From Siphlonurus alternatus (lineage: Eukaryota; Arthropoda; Insecta; Ephemeroptera; Siphlonuridae): DNA of 64,000 nucleotides. Every line of letters starts with the position of its first letter. Positions within the stretch are counted from its first letter, which is position 1. The stretch lies in NCBI GenBank assembly GCA_949825025.1, contig OX463783.1:29595154-29659153 (forward strand), read 5' to 3'. The notes under the pieces were generated by a model. It saw only the letters and a list, made by a program, of their open reading frames with translations, made no database searches and was not told the DNA's origin. A program made the translations under genes and the position numbers. Shown here one piece after another: positions 10,442-20,700 of the stretch.

Positions 10442-10600
10442 GTACCCAAGCCCCTTTTAGGTTCTTTCCTTTTAATAAGAATAAGTGACTTTTCTCTCTT
10501 TACTTTCAATAATTTTGTAAAAATAGTTCCCGGACTCCAAAAAATCTGAAGATAATCAGAGAGCAGTGTAAATTGGCACCTCTTCATTTCTGCTGTATTA
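10370..10600. mobile_element. Foldback MITE copy at tandem-duplication edge
   Basis: It contains the family's AACCCAACCTCTTTAAAAC, CTTTCAATAATTTTGTAAAA and TCCCGGACTCCAAAAAATCT segments, then GCACCTCTTCATTTCTGC. A truncated copy is at 8840-8911, ending exactly at the duplication breakpoint. Confidence 0.6.
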
Positions 10601-10952
10601 ATTCTGATAGAATTTTTAAAATAGGAGCCTTAAAAAAATCAAATTCTTTCTTATATCAATGTATGTAAAATAATTGTTAGTGTTTCCTATCAATTTAATA
10701 AAGACAATCAAAAAACAACTTTCTTGTTAATTAATCTATAGAGCAGATTGACATCTGCTCGTTTGTAAACAAAGTATTATTTGTTGGTAATGTTTGTTCC
10801 ATGAAGTGAAAAATATGGGACAGTTATTGATTTGTTAACTTATGGAAAATGACCGTTAATTATATATGATAACAGGCCTTATGTTATATAGCGGCAACAA
10901 AACCATTTTTACGTTCTCTGCATTGCATTACTGTCGGTTGGGCAGAATGGAA

Positions 10953-11180
10953 TTTAAGGGTATATAAGGTAACGCTCCTAATGTTAAAAATTTTTCACAT
11001 ATGAAAATTATGAAACCCATCTTAAAATGTACTCTTCTACATCCCCTATCATTAGTTAAAATATATGGATAAGGTACAATAAAAATTTGATTTAGATTAG
11101 AAGTTATTAATTTTTAAAGTTGACTAATTTATCATAGGGAATGAAACTTCCATGTAGAGGAGAGTTTATAAGATATATTT
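10953..11180. mobile_element. Partial TTAA-type element
   Basis: TTAAGGGTATATAAGGTAAC at 10953 resembles the GGGTAAGGTAAC end family. It is followed by the ACTCTTCTACATCCCCTATC core and GTTGACTAATTTATCATAGG loop. The right arm decays after ATGTAGAGGAGAGTTTATAA, so this copy is truncated. Confidence 0.5.
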
Positions 11181-11676
11181 TATATCCATTTCTGCTTTAT
11201 ATATATATTCATATATATGTTTATATATGTAATTTATTATATTATGAATCTTAATACAAAATAACTTTTTTATTATATTTCTTTAAATTAATGTAACTAT
11301 AATAGCTGCTGTATAAACAAACAAATCTTCGCCAAATTTGATGGCAAATATGTAATTAATCATTAATAAATTTTAACTTGCTAAGTTGATGTCCCCTGCA
11401 AAATCAAATTAATTCAAGATCTTGAGTGAAATATATATTTTTATAGTTTTTGGTTTTTACAACCAAAATTAGGCCCGTGGAGTTAAAAAAATTAAATTTG
11501 AAAGCAATAATTATCCATCTATAATTATTATTTTATTATGTCATACGTTTCTTGCAGAAAATAATTTATTGAGAGAACAATAAAATTGTTCTCTGTTTGG
11601 TTGATTTTTGCTGATCTCGAAATATAAAAATACAAACTTTAAATTGCGTGCCATTTTTATTATTTTTAAGTAACTC

Positions 11677-11690
11677 CTGCCATCTAGTGA
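11677..11690 (-). promoter_or_regulatory. CTCF-like motif
   Basis: CTGCCATCTAGTGA reads TCACTAGATGGCAG on the minus strand, close to the conserved CTCF core (CCACTAGATGGCAG). Weaker relatives lie at 11731-11744 (CTGCCACCTTTAGA) and 12414-12427 (CTGCCATCTATACG). Single-copy matches also occur at 34693-34706 (+) and 40455-40468 (minus strand, CAGTTAGGTGGCGC). These are motif resemblances only. Confidence 0.35.
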
Positions 11691-11989
11691 CAAAAATTAA
11701 AAAAAAAAAATATAAAGAATACGGAAGGTGCTGCCACCTTTAGACTAAAAATTAAAACTATTGACAAAAGTGAAAATGCGCCAAGATAGGTGCTTGAAAT
11801 TTTCGCCGTGTTTTCAGTCCATTTTTACGTATCTTTTATAATCAAAAGTGCATTTAAATATAATAAGAACATTTGGTAACATTATTTTAACTATTTAAGC
11901 TTAAAATTTAGTGATGAAATGCAGTATTTTAACAGAAAATTAAGTAAATATAATGCACTCGACATGACTGCCTTAAACAGGCCGGCAAT

Positions 11990-12076
11990 GGAATTTTTGC
12001 AAACTCTGAACATTTGGCGTGATTTTTGTGTTTTTGGTGTGACTTTAAGCAATTTTGTGAACTAAAGAAGTTAAAG
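11990..12076 (+). other. Candidate 5' exon ending at a strong splice donor
   Basis: AAAGAAGTTAAAG is followed by GTAAGTTAAA at 12077, a good donor. No ATG-initiated frame is evident, so if this is an exon it is probably 5' untranslated. Its start is unknown. It pairs naturally with the acceptor at 12337-12338. Confidence 0.3.
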
Positions 12077-12338
12077 GTAAGTTAAATCAGCATGTGTAGG
12101 ACGAGAAAATCGTTAGTAAGTATAAAATTTGATCGTGTATTTCCTTCGAGCCGGGTTTATAAATTTTTATCCTTTTTGCGCCGTTATTTCATATTTTATG
12201 AAAAAATAAAGTAGTGATTATCAATGCTAGTATCTTCATATGTCGTTTAAGAGTAGAATTGTGTAAAGAGAACCTGAAATTATTGCATATTCTACATGCA
12301 AATGATTTTTTTTTTTTTTATTTATTAATTTTGAATAG

Positions 12339-12634
12339 ACGCTGCTAAAAAGAAGGCTTTTGATTGGTAAAAAATTTATTGCGCTTGAAAGCTTCAAAGT
12401 GCCCAGTATGGTGCTGCCATCTATACGTGTAAATAACGTAAAAAAGCGGGAAAATAAACCACGTGTTTACCAAAACAAGGCGATGCCGGCGATGGACGAA
12501 AAATTTATAAAAATCTCTAACAAAAGACTTCTAGACACTGTGAAATGTTGAATTAGTTCTGTTTTGACAACTGAGGCCAAAGAAAAACTTCTCCTGGGTG
12601 TGATTAGACGTGAAGAACTCTCAAAATAGTCCAG
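12339..12634 (+). other. Candidate internal exon with ORF broken by one TGA
   Basis: The acceptor is strong: a run of 13 T, then TTTTGAATAG at 12338. The donor is CCAG/GTAAGA at 12635. One frame is open across nearly all of the exon except a TGA at 12549-12551: 63 codons before it (from TTG 12360; first ATG at 12408), and 25 codons after it to TAG just before the donor. The translation is charged and protein-like (NKRLLDTVKC, stop, ISSVLTTEAKEKLLLGVIRR). It could be a pseudo-exon, a 5' UTR exon or a coding exon damaged by one substitution. I do not recognise the product. Confidence 0.35.
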
Positions 12635-12984
12635 GTAAGATTCAAAGAATGGCAGCCAATCGATCCAAAGATCCAATCTTTATTTCTTTACATTGTGGTA
12701 TTGTCGGTGTAATTATAAGCAGTTTCAATAAATTATTTTCCTATCACATTTAATGTTTGTACTGATGAGAACTCTATTATTTCGTGTCCATGCAGGGATT
12801 CTGTGAGGGAAAGTTGTCCTGGCCCGGCTGTGATTCATCGACGTGATCGATCGACACATATTATAAAACCCGCAAAGCCGTACGTCATGATTTCTGCTCT
12901 GTACTGTATGCATATATACCTTGTTGCTGCCTCCACCAGCCCCTGCCAGCCTACTACTGAATCCTCCAGAACGAAATGATCCAG

Positions 12985-13580
12985 GTACATGCATTCAAAA
13001 ATGCCCTAATCTTTGCATATTGGTCTATAAGCAGTTTTCATTATTTTCCTATACCAACATTTTTGATTTTTGATAAATTTAATATCATACAGTAGGTGTC
13101 TGTTATTCTGACTGAGGTTTTCCACGGTTCCCTCAGTCTCAGCAAATTCTGGGACGCGTAACAGAGACCATATGGCCACCATCCATTCACTACCCCATTA
13201 ACCTGGCCAAAAGCTTATAGATCGAGCTAGGGGTGTAACTTAAATTTGTTAAAAATAAAAATGTACTGATGAGAACTTTATTTATAGTGCCCATGATGCA
13301 GAGCTGATGTCAAATAAAAAATGTCCCAAAAATGTAAATTTCTATTCCCTAGCTCTGATGGCTCTGATGACAGCAATGTTTTATGTCTTTGAAACACCCT
13401 GCAATGCGGGATATTGGTTTAGGCTTCCCACTGCGAAAAGCCCCATGTGAGTGCATGAGAGCTAGCTAGGGTTGCAAAATGGTAAGCGCTGAAGGGTCTG
13501 GGCGTGAGCCTGCCTGAAGCCGCCTTTGATAAAAATCTTGTTAGTATCACTATTGCACATCCAGTTATAATTTTACAATA
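12985..13580. other. Mixed intergenic or intronic sequence
   Basis: A possible donor, GATCCAG/GTACATG, ends a proline-coding stretch at about 12948-12984. Segments at 12697-12800 and 13028-13300 resemble each other (TGTACTGATGAGAACT, TATAAGCAGTTTTCA), an old local duplication. 13400-13545 is relatively G+C-rich but shows no open frame that I trust. Confidence 0.35.
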
Positions 13581-14439
13581 AAAGTCTGGGGACCCAGAAA
13601 ATTAGGTTTATCTTCCTAGTACATGTTATTACCTTAATTATATTGAGTTTCTTCTATACAATGCTAATTATTTTTTATGTGATTGCAGTCTTATTTACTA
13701 TGAATCCCCTCACATTAATAGTGAATTCATATATTATTTGTGAAAAAAATCAAACTAAGAAATGTTATTTGTAAGAGGATATATAGGAACATACGTAGAA
13801 AAAATATTTATTGGGAAGGGTGGTAGTTGCATTGACCCAGCAAGAAGAAAAAAATTACAACCTAGCTTGGTCAAAAGCTTTAACGATTAATCTCAGTTAC
13901 TGCTGGAGTCAAAGAATGTTTCCCTGCAAACAAATGGAATGAAATAAATTTTAAAAAATCGATAATGTTCTAAAACTTAATCGCTTATGGTTTGAGCAAA
14001 TTCAGTCTTGCAGTTTTCTTACAACAGCTCCATTTCCGGTTTCCGTCCATAAGACCAATGTTAAACTTCTACCTCAGTTTTCACAAAACTGATAAGACAG
14101 ATTCGCTTCAAAATTTGTATGCCACCTATTGATGGTGAGTTCTAAGTCTCCTGCAAGTCTTGTTGCATTCAGGCGCTACGATTGCGAGATATCAACCTAC
14201 TGAGATTCATCCTTAACTTTTTTCCTTCACAACAAATATTATTTTAACGTGTGTCCTCTTTTTAAACTAAGTTATTAACTGTACCGTAATTTTGATAGAC
14301 TGCAGGTGTAATAAATACTGTAAATTTAATATGGATGGATAATTAAGGTAACTAGTTTTTAAACCAGTTTGTTTAACCCCACAATCTGTTAATTTTTACT
14401 CTATTTTTATCACAATTTGTGTATCATGTTTTGTTGTAG

Positions 14440-14513
14440 ATGGCCATTCTCAACGCCGTGGCTGACAAGACTATCTCTTCACACATGAACCTCCAGGGTT
14501 TAGTGCTTTCAAG
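14440..14513 (+). CDS. Candidate 74-base coding exon, copy 1
   Basis: The acceptor is TTTTGTTGTAG at 14439 and the donor is TTTCAAG/GTAAAA at 14514. Only one frame is open across the whole exon. It starts with ATG as the first three bases (MAILNAVADK...), runs 24 codons and leaves two bases (phase 2). In the duplicate at 28030 two differences fall in this exon: one is synonymous (ACT/ACC) and one changes Ala to Val. The phase-2 exit is compatible with the terminal exon copies at 21547 and 25928, but not with the exon at 20561, which would stop after a few codons. It could be a first coding exon after 5' UTR exons near 12.0-12.6 kb. The protein is not recognised. Confidence 0.45.
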
Positions 14514-14544
14514 GTAAAAATGTCATTTTTATATTTATATTCAT

Positions 14545-14680
14545 CTTTATTGCTTTTCGATTGTACATTACAATATAAGCACGTCAATATCAGTGTGAGT
14601 GGCAACCTCATGGTGCTTGTCAAACTATTCTAAACATAACAAATTTAATAACAACAAAAGACAAACAAAACACAAACACT
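14545..14680 (-). mobile_element. LINE 3' tail fragment (minus)
   Basis: On the minus strand this reads GTACAATCGAAAAGCAATAA followed by AGATGAATA, a typical non-LTR 3' end. A second copy with the same TTGCTTTTCGATTGTAC word is at 15985-16060. Duplicates lie in the second segmental copy near 28135 and 29580. No coding portion remains. Confidence 0.5.
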
Positions 14681-14862
14681 ATAAGGCTGAAAATACGAGC
14701 TTCCTGTTTTGTGCCTAAACAGAAGTCGCAACTCCAAAGTCGCAACTTTTAACCCTGGCAGAGCCAGGCTATGTAAGTGGAGGGGGTTTGGCTCAGTGAC
14801 GTCACGTCCAATCAGAGAGGGCGTTACTGGTTTTGCGACTTCTAGAAAAAGCTCGTAGTTTA
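14680..14862. mobile_element. Short TIR element carrying a CRE and CCAAT box
   Basis: The ends pair: ACGAGCTTCCTGTTTTG and GAAGTCGCAAC on the left against GTTTTGCGACTTCTAGAAA and AGCTCGT on the right. The interior includes GTGACGTCAC followed by CCAATCAG, that is, a CRE next to an inverted ATTGG/CCAAT element. It is more G+C-rich than its surroundings. The duplicate is at about 28277-28451. Confidence 0.5.
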
Positions 14863-15064
14863 GGTTTAACTCTCAACATATCAATCCAGAATAGGCAAAA
14901 TTTATTGTAAACAGATTGAGACAATTGGACAATATTTTAATATAGCAAGTATATTATATGCAAAAAGCAATAACTCATTAACAATAAAATAAAAAAAAAA
15001 AACAATAATAATTTCATATATTCAACCTAAGACTCTAATACAATGATTATTTAACAATTTATTC

Positions 15065-15367
15065 CTAACAATACATCACAATAAAAATAACAAAAGATTG
15101 CTGAAAAATAAACAAACATTGGGTGGGAACCAGGTGGAGATGTCCATTACCTGAAAAATTAATAGTATTAGTACAATTAAGATAATAAAATATTCTTCTA
15201 GCTGTAGAGTGGGATTGCAATTTCAGGGTACTGTATTTGATTATTGTTGAAGTTTTCATACTTTGATAATAATAATATAAATGTTTATTGAGCAAAAACA
15301 CATAATACAGTGATACAATTTTTAACATAATGCTCAAAGGGTGACTAAAAAAGGGGATCCCATTCAC
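15065..15367 (-). mobile_element. LINE 3' UTR-like fragment (minus)
   Basis: On the minus strand it contains TGCTCAATAAACATTTATA followed by (TTA)n, the same 3'-end motif as at 1706-1735 and 57210-57238. A 100-codon open frame crosses it, but its translation includes the tail repeat (YYYYQS), so it is not a credible protein. The duplicate is at 28658-28960. Confidence 0.4.
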
Positions 15368-16143
15368 TAAGTGTTAATTAACAGATAATGGTACAGATAA
15401 CTTGTTTTCAATTCTTTTAAGTACCGGTATTTTTTTCTACTTTGCTACAAATGACGTTCGATACTCGGGAGAAAATCCGTATAAAGTGTTGTGTAAACAC
15501 AATGTCAAACTCTAGAAACTTGTAGAATGGAATGAGTAGCTAGCGCCAACAATGTCATTACGTTCTCTGCTCTGGTGGCAAAATTAGACACTACATCGTT
15601 CCACGTTTAACAATGAAAATGGCTACATTGGACAGACATTTTAAACAATGTTTCGTTAAAACCATTGCGAGTAGAAGACTTTGGTTTCAAGCAATGCAAA
15701 ATGGCTTAATTGAAGCCTCTATTAGTCCAAATCTTGTCTAGTAGCCATTGCCTGCAGTTATCTTTTAATTAGCTCCATGTTTTGCTACATATCACTTGGC
15801 CAATGATACTTGCTGCTTTCTATATTGATTACTTCAAATGGAAATTATAGTCAAAGCATATTTTTTTAGAATACAAAAGTACTTTGCATGGGTCGCGATT
15901 TTCCATGCCCGTCTTTAACCGGTTTACACTTTTGCAATGTATGAGAATTGTTTGACAAAAATTTATTGAAAATAATTCATATTAATTTTATTGCTTTTCG
16001 ATTGTACAACAATATAAGCACGTCATAATAAAGAATAATCCCAAACAAATTGAAAGAACATCAATACAAAACATAAAATAATCCTGCATACAAACAAAAT
16101 CAAAGCAGTATATAATAAATATATTATAAAATTTATTATAATA

Positions 16144-16330
16144 CAGTAAAAACTTGTTATTACGTAAAGTCAAGGGACCCAGGAAATTGGGTTTACCTTA
16201 TATCGAGTATACCTTATATCAAGTTTTTTCTATACCTGCAATACTAATTATTTTTTACGGGACCTTTACTCCGTTAATCAATATCGAGTTTTTACCTTAT
16301 AACAAGTTACGTAACAACAAGTTTTTACTG
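16144..16330. mobile_element. pogo/Tigger-like MITE with TA duplication
   Basis: TA dinucleotides flank inverted ends CAGTAAAAACTTGTTATTAC and GTAACAACAAGTTTTTACTG. The CAGTAAAA...CTTGTTAT end and TA target fit the pogo/Tigger branch of Tc1/mariner. Relatives: 20701-20865 (TA-flanked), a right end at about 19229-19361, a truncated copy at 44306-44440, a fragment near 13590-13690, and the duplicate at 29737-29923. No transposase remains. Confidence 0.8.
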
Positions 16331-16385
16331 TATCACACCCTGCAATTTAATCAATCACTCCAAAACATAGACAGTAAATATATAT

Positions 16386-16823
16386 GCTGTTGGTATGAGT
16401 TTTTTAAGGAATATGTGTTAAAACTAGGATGGATACAGTGAGAAACACATGGGTGATGAAGGAGTGAAAGAAAGCGTAATTGACAAGTATGAACGAAGTA
16501 CACTACATTGGTTTGGACATGTTGAGAGAATGGGTGATGAACGAATTGCAAAACAGGTGTTTAAAGGTAGTGTACAAGGCATGAAAGGATTAGGTAGACC
16601 TAAAAAGGTTTGGTTGGATGTGATTGCAGAATGTTTGAAGAACAGAAGTGTTAAAAGTACACAGTGTAATAGAGAGTGCAGAAGGCAAAAGAGTGTTATG
16701 AGTATTTCTGAAGCAAGTGGAGTATGCAAGAATCGAGTGCTTTGGAGAGCAATTTGTAGACGGCCGAAGTAATAATGCTGCTGGCTTACCCCGTAAAGGG
16801 ATATAGCGTCATGTTATGTATGT
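16386..16823 (+). pseudogene. LINE 3'-end fragment (reverse transcriptase C-terminus)
   Basis: A 5'-truncated copy of the same LINE as at 17572 and 31164. The frame 16449-16772 encodes the conserved C-terminal region (RSTLHWFGHVERM, then GLGRPKKVWLDVI) of many invertebrate LINE polyproteins, ending in TAA. The short 3' UTR (TGCTGGCTTACCCCGTAAAG, then GCGTCATGTTATGTATGTA) ends at the start of an ATGT-repeat tail. The reverse transcriptase core is absent. The duplicate is at 29978-30416. Confidence 0.85.
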
Positions 16824-17019
16824 AAATAATTTATTTCCAAGATACGGGAGAAAATTGTAATAAAAAAAAAAAAAAAAAAAAAAAAAACTTCATTCGATTG
16901 TAACGGCTAAATTAAATTAGTTAAGTTAATAATAATAATAAAGTTAATATCCTTGATGCCATTTTACCCTTTAGAATGTGTCAGGTATTTCATCTTCTAA
17001 GTAATAAGAGTTATCTTGC

Positions 17020-17225
17020 GACCGAGTGGGGCTTACCAGACACCCAGATCATCCCTGCACTCTTCTGGGCTTCTACTACCAGATCTGTGCAGCCTGCAGT
17101 GGTAGTGCAATACTGCAGGGCAGCGGAGTATAGACAGCCATAAGCTGCCTTCCTCCTACCAACTCCACAATCTAGTAATCAGTCACTCCCATCCCAAGTC
17201 ACGAAAAGTCTGCTGTGCTGGGGAA
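17020..17225. other. G+C-rich segment of unknown nature
   Basis: About 200 bases stand out from the A+T-rich background (GTGCAGCCTGCAGTGGTAGT and similar). A short frame reads LPDTQIIPALFWASTTRSVQ to a stop, without clear splice boundaries. It is preserved in the segmental duplicate (30613-30818). It could be an old exon, part of a LINE or an unrecognised repeat. Confidence 0.3.
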
Positions 17226-17571
17226 TTGCACAAATTAGTCTTTTTAATATTATGTCGTATCCAGCGTTAAAAAATGACTGAGAGCTTAATTGCAGTAATG
17301 TTGATCGAATTGATGTATAAAATTTTTACAGAAGTGACACATTTTTAACTTATTTTTACATCTGATTATGAGCTCTATTCAAATTAAGGAAAATAAACCA
17401 TTTAGGTTGTGATAATCTTATTAAAAGAAAAGGATAGGAATAACCAGCAAAAGGCCTTACCGATCGAAAGAGTCACAGCAGGTGGAAATTCTTGCAGTCA
17501 CAGAGGTTCACTCGAAAGTTTTTCTCGAAGAAAATGATTATGAGCTCTATATAAAAAACAGAACTACATAT

Positions 17572-18563
17572 TAACAGTTGATTGAAAAACATTTGGCTGT
17601 TGATAAAAAGTTGTTTGTCGCATTTGTAGATTTAGAAAAGGCGTATGATAAGGTGAATAGAAGTATGCTGTGGAAAGTGTTGTCCGAGTATGTGTAAATG
17701 ATGAATTACTGAATGCAGTAAAATCTATGTATGAAGATAGTAAAGCGTGTGTGAGGGTGAATGGTGGTTTGAGCGAATGGTTTGAAGTGAAGCGAGGAGT
17801 GAGACAGGGTTGTGTGATGTCGCCATGTCTGTTTAATGTGTTTATGGATAAGTGTGTAAGATTGGCTGGTATAGGTGAAAATGGAATTAGTGTGGGTACG
17901 ATAATGTTATGGTTGCTGTTGTATGCGGATGATGCATTGGTGTTAGCTGATAGCGAAGATGACTTGCAAAGAAGGTTAAACCGTTTGGAAGTGAGTACTA
18001 GTCGTATGGATTTGAAAATCAATGTGAGCAAGATAAAAGTAATGGTGTTTGGTAGTACAGATAGCAACGAGGCAAAAGGAATTGACCTAAAAGGAGAACA
18101 GCTGGAACGAGTGAAAGAATTTGTATATTTGGGAAGATTGTTTCGGGAGGACGGAAGTGTAGATGGAGAGATTGATAGAAGAGTAAGTGCTGGCAGGAGG
18201 ATTGTGGGTAGTATGGCAGGGTTGTGTCGCACTGAGCTGTTGTCTAATACGGCTAAGCTAGCTGTGTATAACTCTGTCCTAATACCAACTTTGATGTATG
18301 GATCTGAAGTATGGGTGTATCAAACAAAGCATAGAAGTAAGTTGAATGCTGTTGGTATGAGTTTTTTAAGGAATATGTGTGGTAAAACTAGGATGGATAG
18401 AGTGAGAAACACATGGGTGATGAATGAGTGTGGAGTGAAAGAAAGCGTAATTGACAAGTATGAACGAAATACACTACGTTGGTTTGGACATGTTGAGAGA
18501 ATGGGTGATGAACGAATTGCAAAACAGGTGTTTAAAGGTAGTGTACAAGGCATGAAAGGATTA
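17572..18563 (+). pseudogene. LINE reverse transcriptase fragment, truncated at both ends
   Basis: The fragment encodes the palm of a non-LTR reverse transcriptase: motif A region KLFVAFVDLEKAYDKVNR, motif B' region GVRQGCVMSPCLFN, and the catalytic YADDALVLAD box. These are followed by the thumb-like YLGRLFREDGSVDGEIDRR and the C-terminal LRWFGHVERM. The endonuclease and 5' part are missing. A frame change at about 17690 separates the motif A part from the long frame 17670-18587. The 3' end is cut at 18563, where unrelated sequence begins. It would normally copy element RNA into chromosomal DNA; this copy is dead. The clade is not certain from what is seen; RTE/L1-like elements share this C-terminal motif. 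Confidence 0.9.
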
Positions 18564-19228
18564 AGGGAAATCTCCGGCCAGTTTTAATTATAAATGATAA
18601 TTAATAGAAATCATTTATTTCTATTAATTAAATCACATGTTATTGGGCTTGCCTCTTTTGTGATTTAGAAACCTTTTTAATTTATATGCCAAGTAACATT
18701 TTTTTTAGCTCAACTGCCCACGGCTAGACTGGGTGCCCTTTTCACCATGATAGTGAATAAATAATGCATTGTAAAACCATTGGTAAACACTAGTAGTTCT
18801 GTTCATTGATAATAATAATCACTCACTTGAGTTAACGCCACGAAATTTTGTCTAATTTCTGTTATATTATCGGTTCTAATAAACTTAAAAGTCATAAAGT
18901 CATTTCAAATAATTTTAAATAATGAGTTTTGTAACACTTCGTAGATAATTTTGATTTTAATAATTGTTTTAGATTTTTTTATGCATCTTTTGTTCACCAG
19001 AATTTTCATCAAAATTGTAGTAACAAATGCAAATTAATTTTTTAATTGTCCACCCCAAGGACTGAATCTAGAGTTAATCAAAGTCTTCTATTCGCAATGG
19101 TTGTAAAACAAACCATTGTTTATAATGTCTGTCCAATTAAGCCTTTTTTCATTGTTAAACGTGGGACAATGTATTGCCTGATTTCACCACCAGAACAGAG
19201 AACGTAATGGCATATTGTTGGCGCTAGT
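18564..19228. other. A+T-rich stretch between duplication copies
   Basis: Unique relative to the segmental copies. Part of it (about 19080-19215: GGTTGTAAAACAAACC, CGTTAAACGTGGGACAATG) is a diverged inverted counterpart of 15535-15690, so an older repeat is present. No gene was seen. Confidence 0.4.
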
Positions 19229-19366
19229 AGACACTCAATAATTTTCCTATAAGTTAAGTTGAGTTTTTCCTACCTGAAATGTTACGGAAACTAATTATTT
19301 TTGTCGGGACCGCAATCTCCTTTACTTGAAATCGATTTATACCTAACAACAAGTTTTTACTGTATG
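19229..19366. mobile_element. Degraded pogo/Tigger-like MITE
   Basis: The right end, AACAAGTTTTTACTG, is followed by TA, and the inner part (CGGGACCGCAATCTCCTTTA) matches the 16144 family. The left end has decayed. Confidence 0.5.
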
Positions 19367-19668
19367 TCTTTGCGGTTTTAAAAACATTATATTTCATGTA
19401 TTTTGAGAGATTAGTTTTTATGTCGGGAAGGGGGGAGGGGGGGAATGCAGATTTGACTGAAAGGCACAGCCATCTTCATTTAAAACAATGCTATTCTTAA
19501 ATTTTTACTAAAATATATATTCAAAATTTCCCTTTTTTTATTTCTTTTTTAGTATTGTCAGTGCTTTTTGTGCTGCAGTTTTAATCAGTCAATATTTTTT
19601 GTAACCTCAAGGCAATAAATTTACTAAATGTTGCATGATCCGTTTATTATCGGTTATGTATTATCTAC

Positions 19669-20031
19669 CTTAGAGATCATACAGATCAACTTGCCTAATG
19701 CTAAAAATAATCCTATTCATAAAAATTATGAAAAAAATTTAAAATGTTCTCCTCTACATCCCCTATCAGTAGGTAAAATATCAGGTATACAAAAACGAGC
19801 TAATTTTCGAATTATTAATTTTTAAAGTTCTCTAATTTAACATGGAGAAATGGAACTCCCCTTTTAAATTAGTCAACTTTAAAAATTAATAACTCTAAAA
19901 CAAGCTCGTTTTTAAAAATACTTGATACCTACTGATAGGGGATGCAGAGGAGAACATTTTAATTTTTTTTCATAATTTTTATGAGTGGGATTTTTTTAGC
20001 ATTGGGCCAGCTGATCCGTGTTATCTCTACC
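19669..20031. mobile_element. TTAA palindrome, GGTAGAGATAA ends, core X
   Basis: The right end CGTGTTATCTCTACC is followed by TTAA (20032-20035). The left end is degenerate (TTAGAGATCATACAGATCAA). Both arms carry CTCCTCTACATCCCCTATCA / TGATAGGGGATGCAGAGGAG, pairing across a loop near 19840. Same family as 43404-43768 and 63732-64000. Confidence 0.75.
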
Positions 20032-20094
20032 TTAACAATAATGAGTGGGGGATTAATCTACAGCCGTGTTTTACAATATATTGAAAATATTTAA

Positions 20095-20476
20095 GAGGAA
20101 TGTAACACGCATCAGCTGATGAATGCATAGTCACATTTGATTAACATGTAAACCTTAGCAGACTCACAGAAATTTTTTTGAGACACAGATTTTAGAACCT
20201 TAAAGGAACAGAAAAAAATGTCAAAACAATTATGGAGCCTATTTTTTTTTTTAATTAATCGTGGGAAACTATGGGGATCACAAACTAAAAAATGAATTAA
20301 AAAAATTTATAATATACACATTGAAGAATATATTGTTTTTAACTTTTTTCAGTGGCTTTTAGGCACTAAAATCTATCTTTCAAAAACTTTTCAGAATTTT
20401 TGTGTATCTCCTACATAAGGTTTACATGTTAATCAAATGGGACAACATCGATCAGCTGATCCATGTTACCTTCCCC
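20095..20476. mobile_element. TTAA palindrome, GAGGAATGTAAC ends, core Y
   Basis: It is flanked by TTAA (20091-20094 and 20477-20480). The ends GAGGAATGTAACACGCATC and ATCCATGTTACCTTCCCC are imperfect inverses. Both arms hold core Y (GATTAACATGTAAACCTTAG and AAGGTTTACATGTTAATCAA), shared with 39101, 42217 and 49156 although the terminal sequence differs. Confidence 0.75.
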
Positions 20477-20560
20477 TTAAATTACTTACATTTTTATGGA
20501 CTGTATTTGGTCTATTATGGCTGATAGACCTGTTATGATGACAATCATTTTTATTTGCAG

Positions 20561-20668
20561 GTTGTGCAAACTCAAGCCCTGCTAGCTGCGACCCTCTCTG
20601 CAGTCAAGAAGTCTGGGTCTCGAGGTCTGACCAGAAGGAGAGCGCCCTTGACATCACCAACTACACAG
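20561..20668 (+). CDS. Candidate 108-base coding exon (phase uncertain)
   Basis: The acceptor is TTTTTATTTGCAG at 20560 and the donor is CTACACAG/GTCAGT at 20669. The exon is clearly more G+C-rich than its flanks and its length is a multiple of three. Two frames are open throughout. One, phase 1-1, reads CANSSPASCDPLCSQEVWVS and ends with an N-glycosylation-like NYT; the other, phase 0-0, reads VVQTQALLAATLSAVKKSGS. The third, which the exon at 14440 would need, has a stop early on, so an unseen exon or a different gene is implied. In the phase-1 reading the next acceptor (21546) stays open for about 27 codons, but that reading is not the one conserved in the exon's duplicates. Not recognised. 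Confidence 0.4.
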
Positions 20669-20700
20669 GTCAGTAGCACCATCCAAAGACTGTGTACATA

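Larger units (their letters stand above)
13712..18563. repeat. Segmental duplication, copy 1, right block
   Basis: The block starts at acattaata (13712-13720) and is repeated at 27304-32159 with high identity. It carries the 74-base exon, LINE tails, a pogo-like MITE and two fragments of one LINE family. The homology stops inside the LINE open frame at GGATTA (18563). In the second copy the LINE continues to its natural 3' end, so copy 1 is the truncated one. Confidence 0.93.

Noticed and set aside
12549..12551. In-frame TGA as selenocysteine
   Set aside because: No SECIS-like structure was identified and no known selenoprotein context. A nonsense change or non-coding exon is simpler.
17564..18232. 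222-codon minus-strand ORF (and 31156-31659)
   Set aside because: It lies antisense to the LINE reverse transcriptase, which has all expected motifs on the plus strand. The antisense frame is a shadow.
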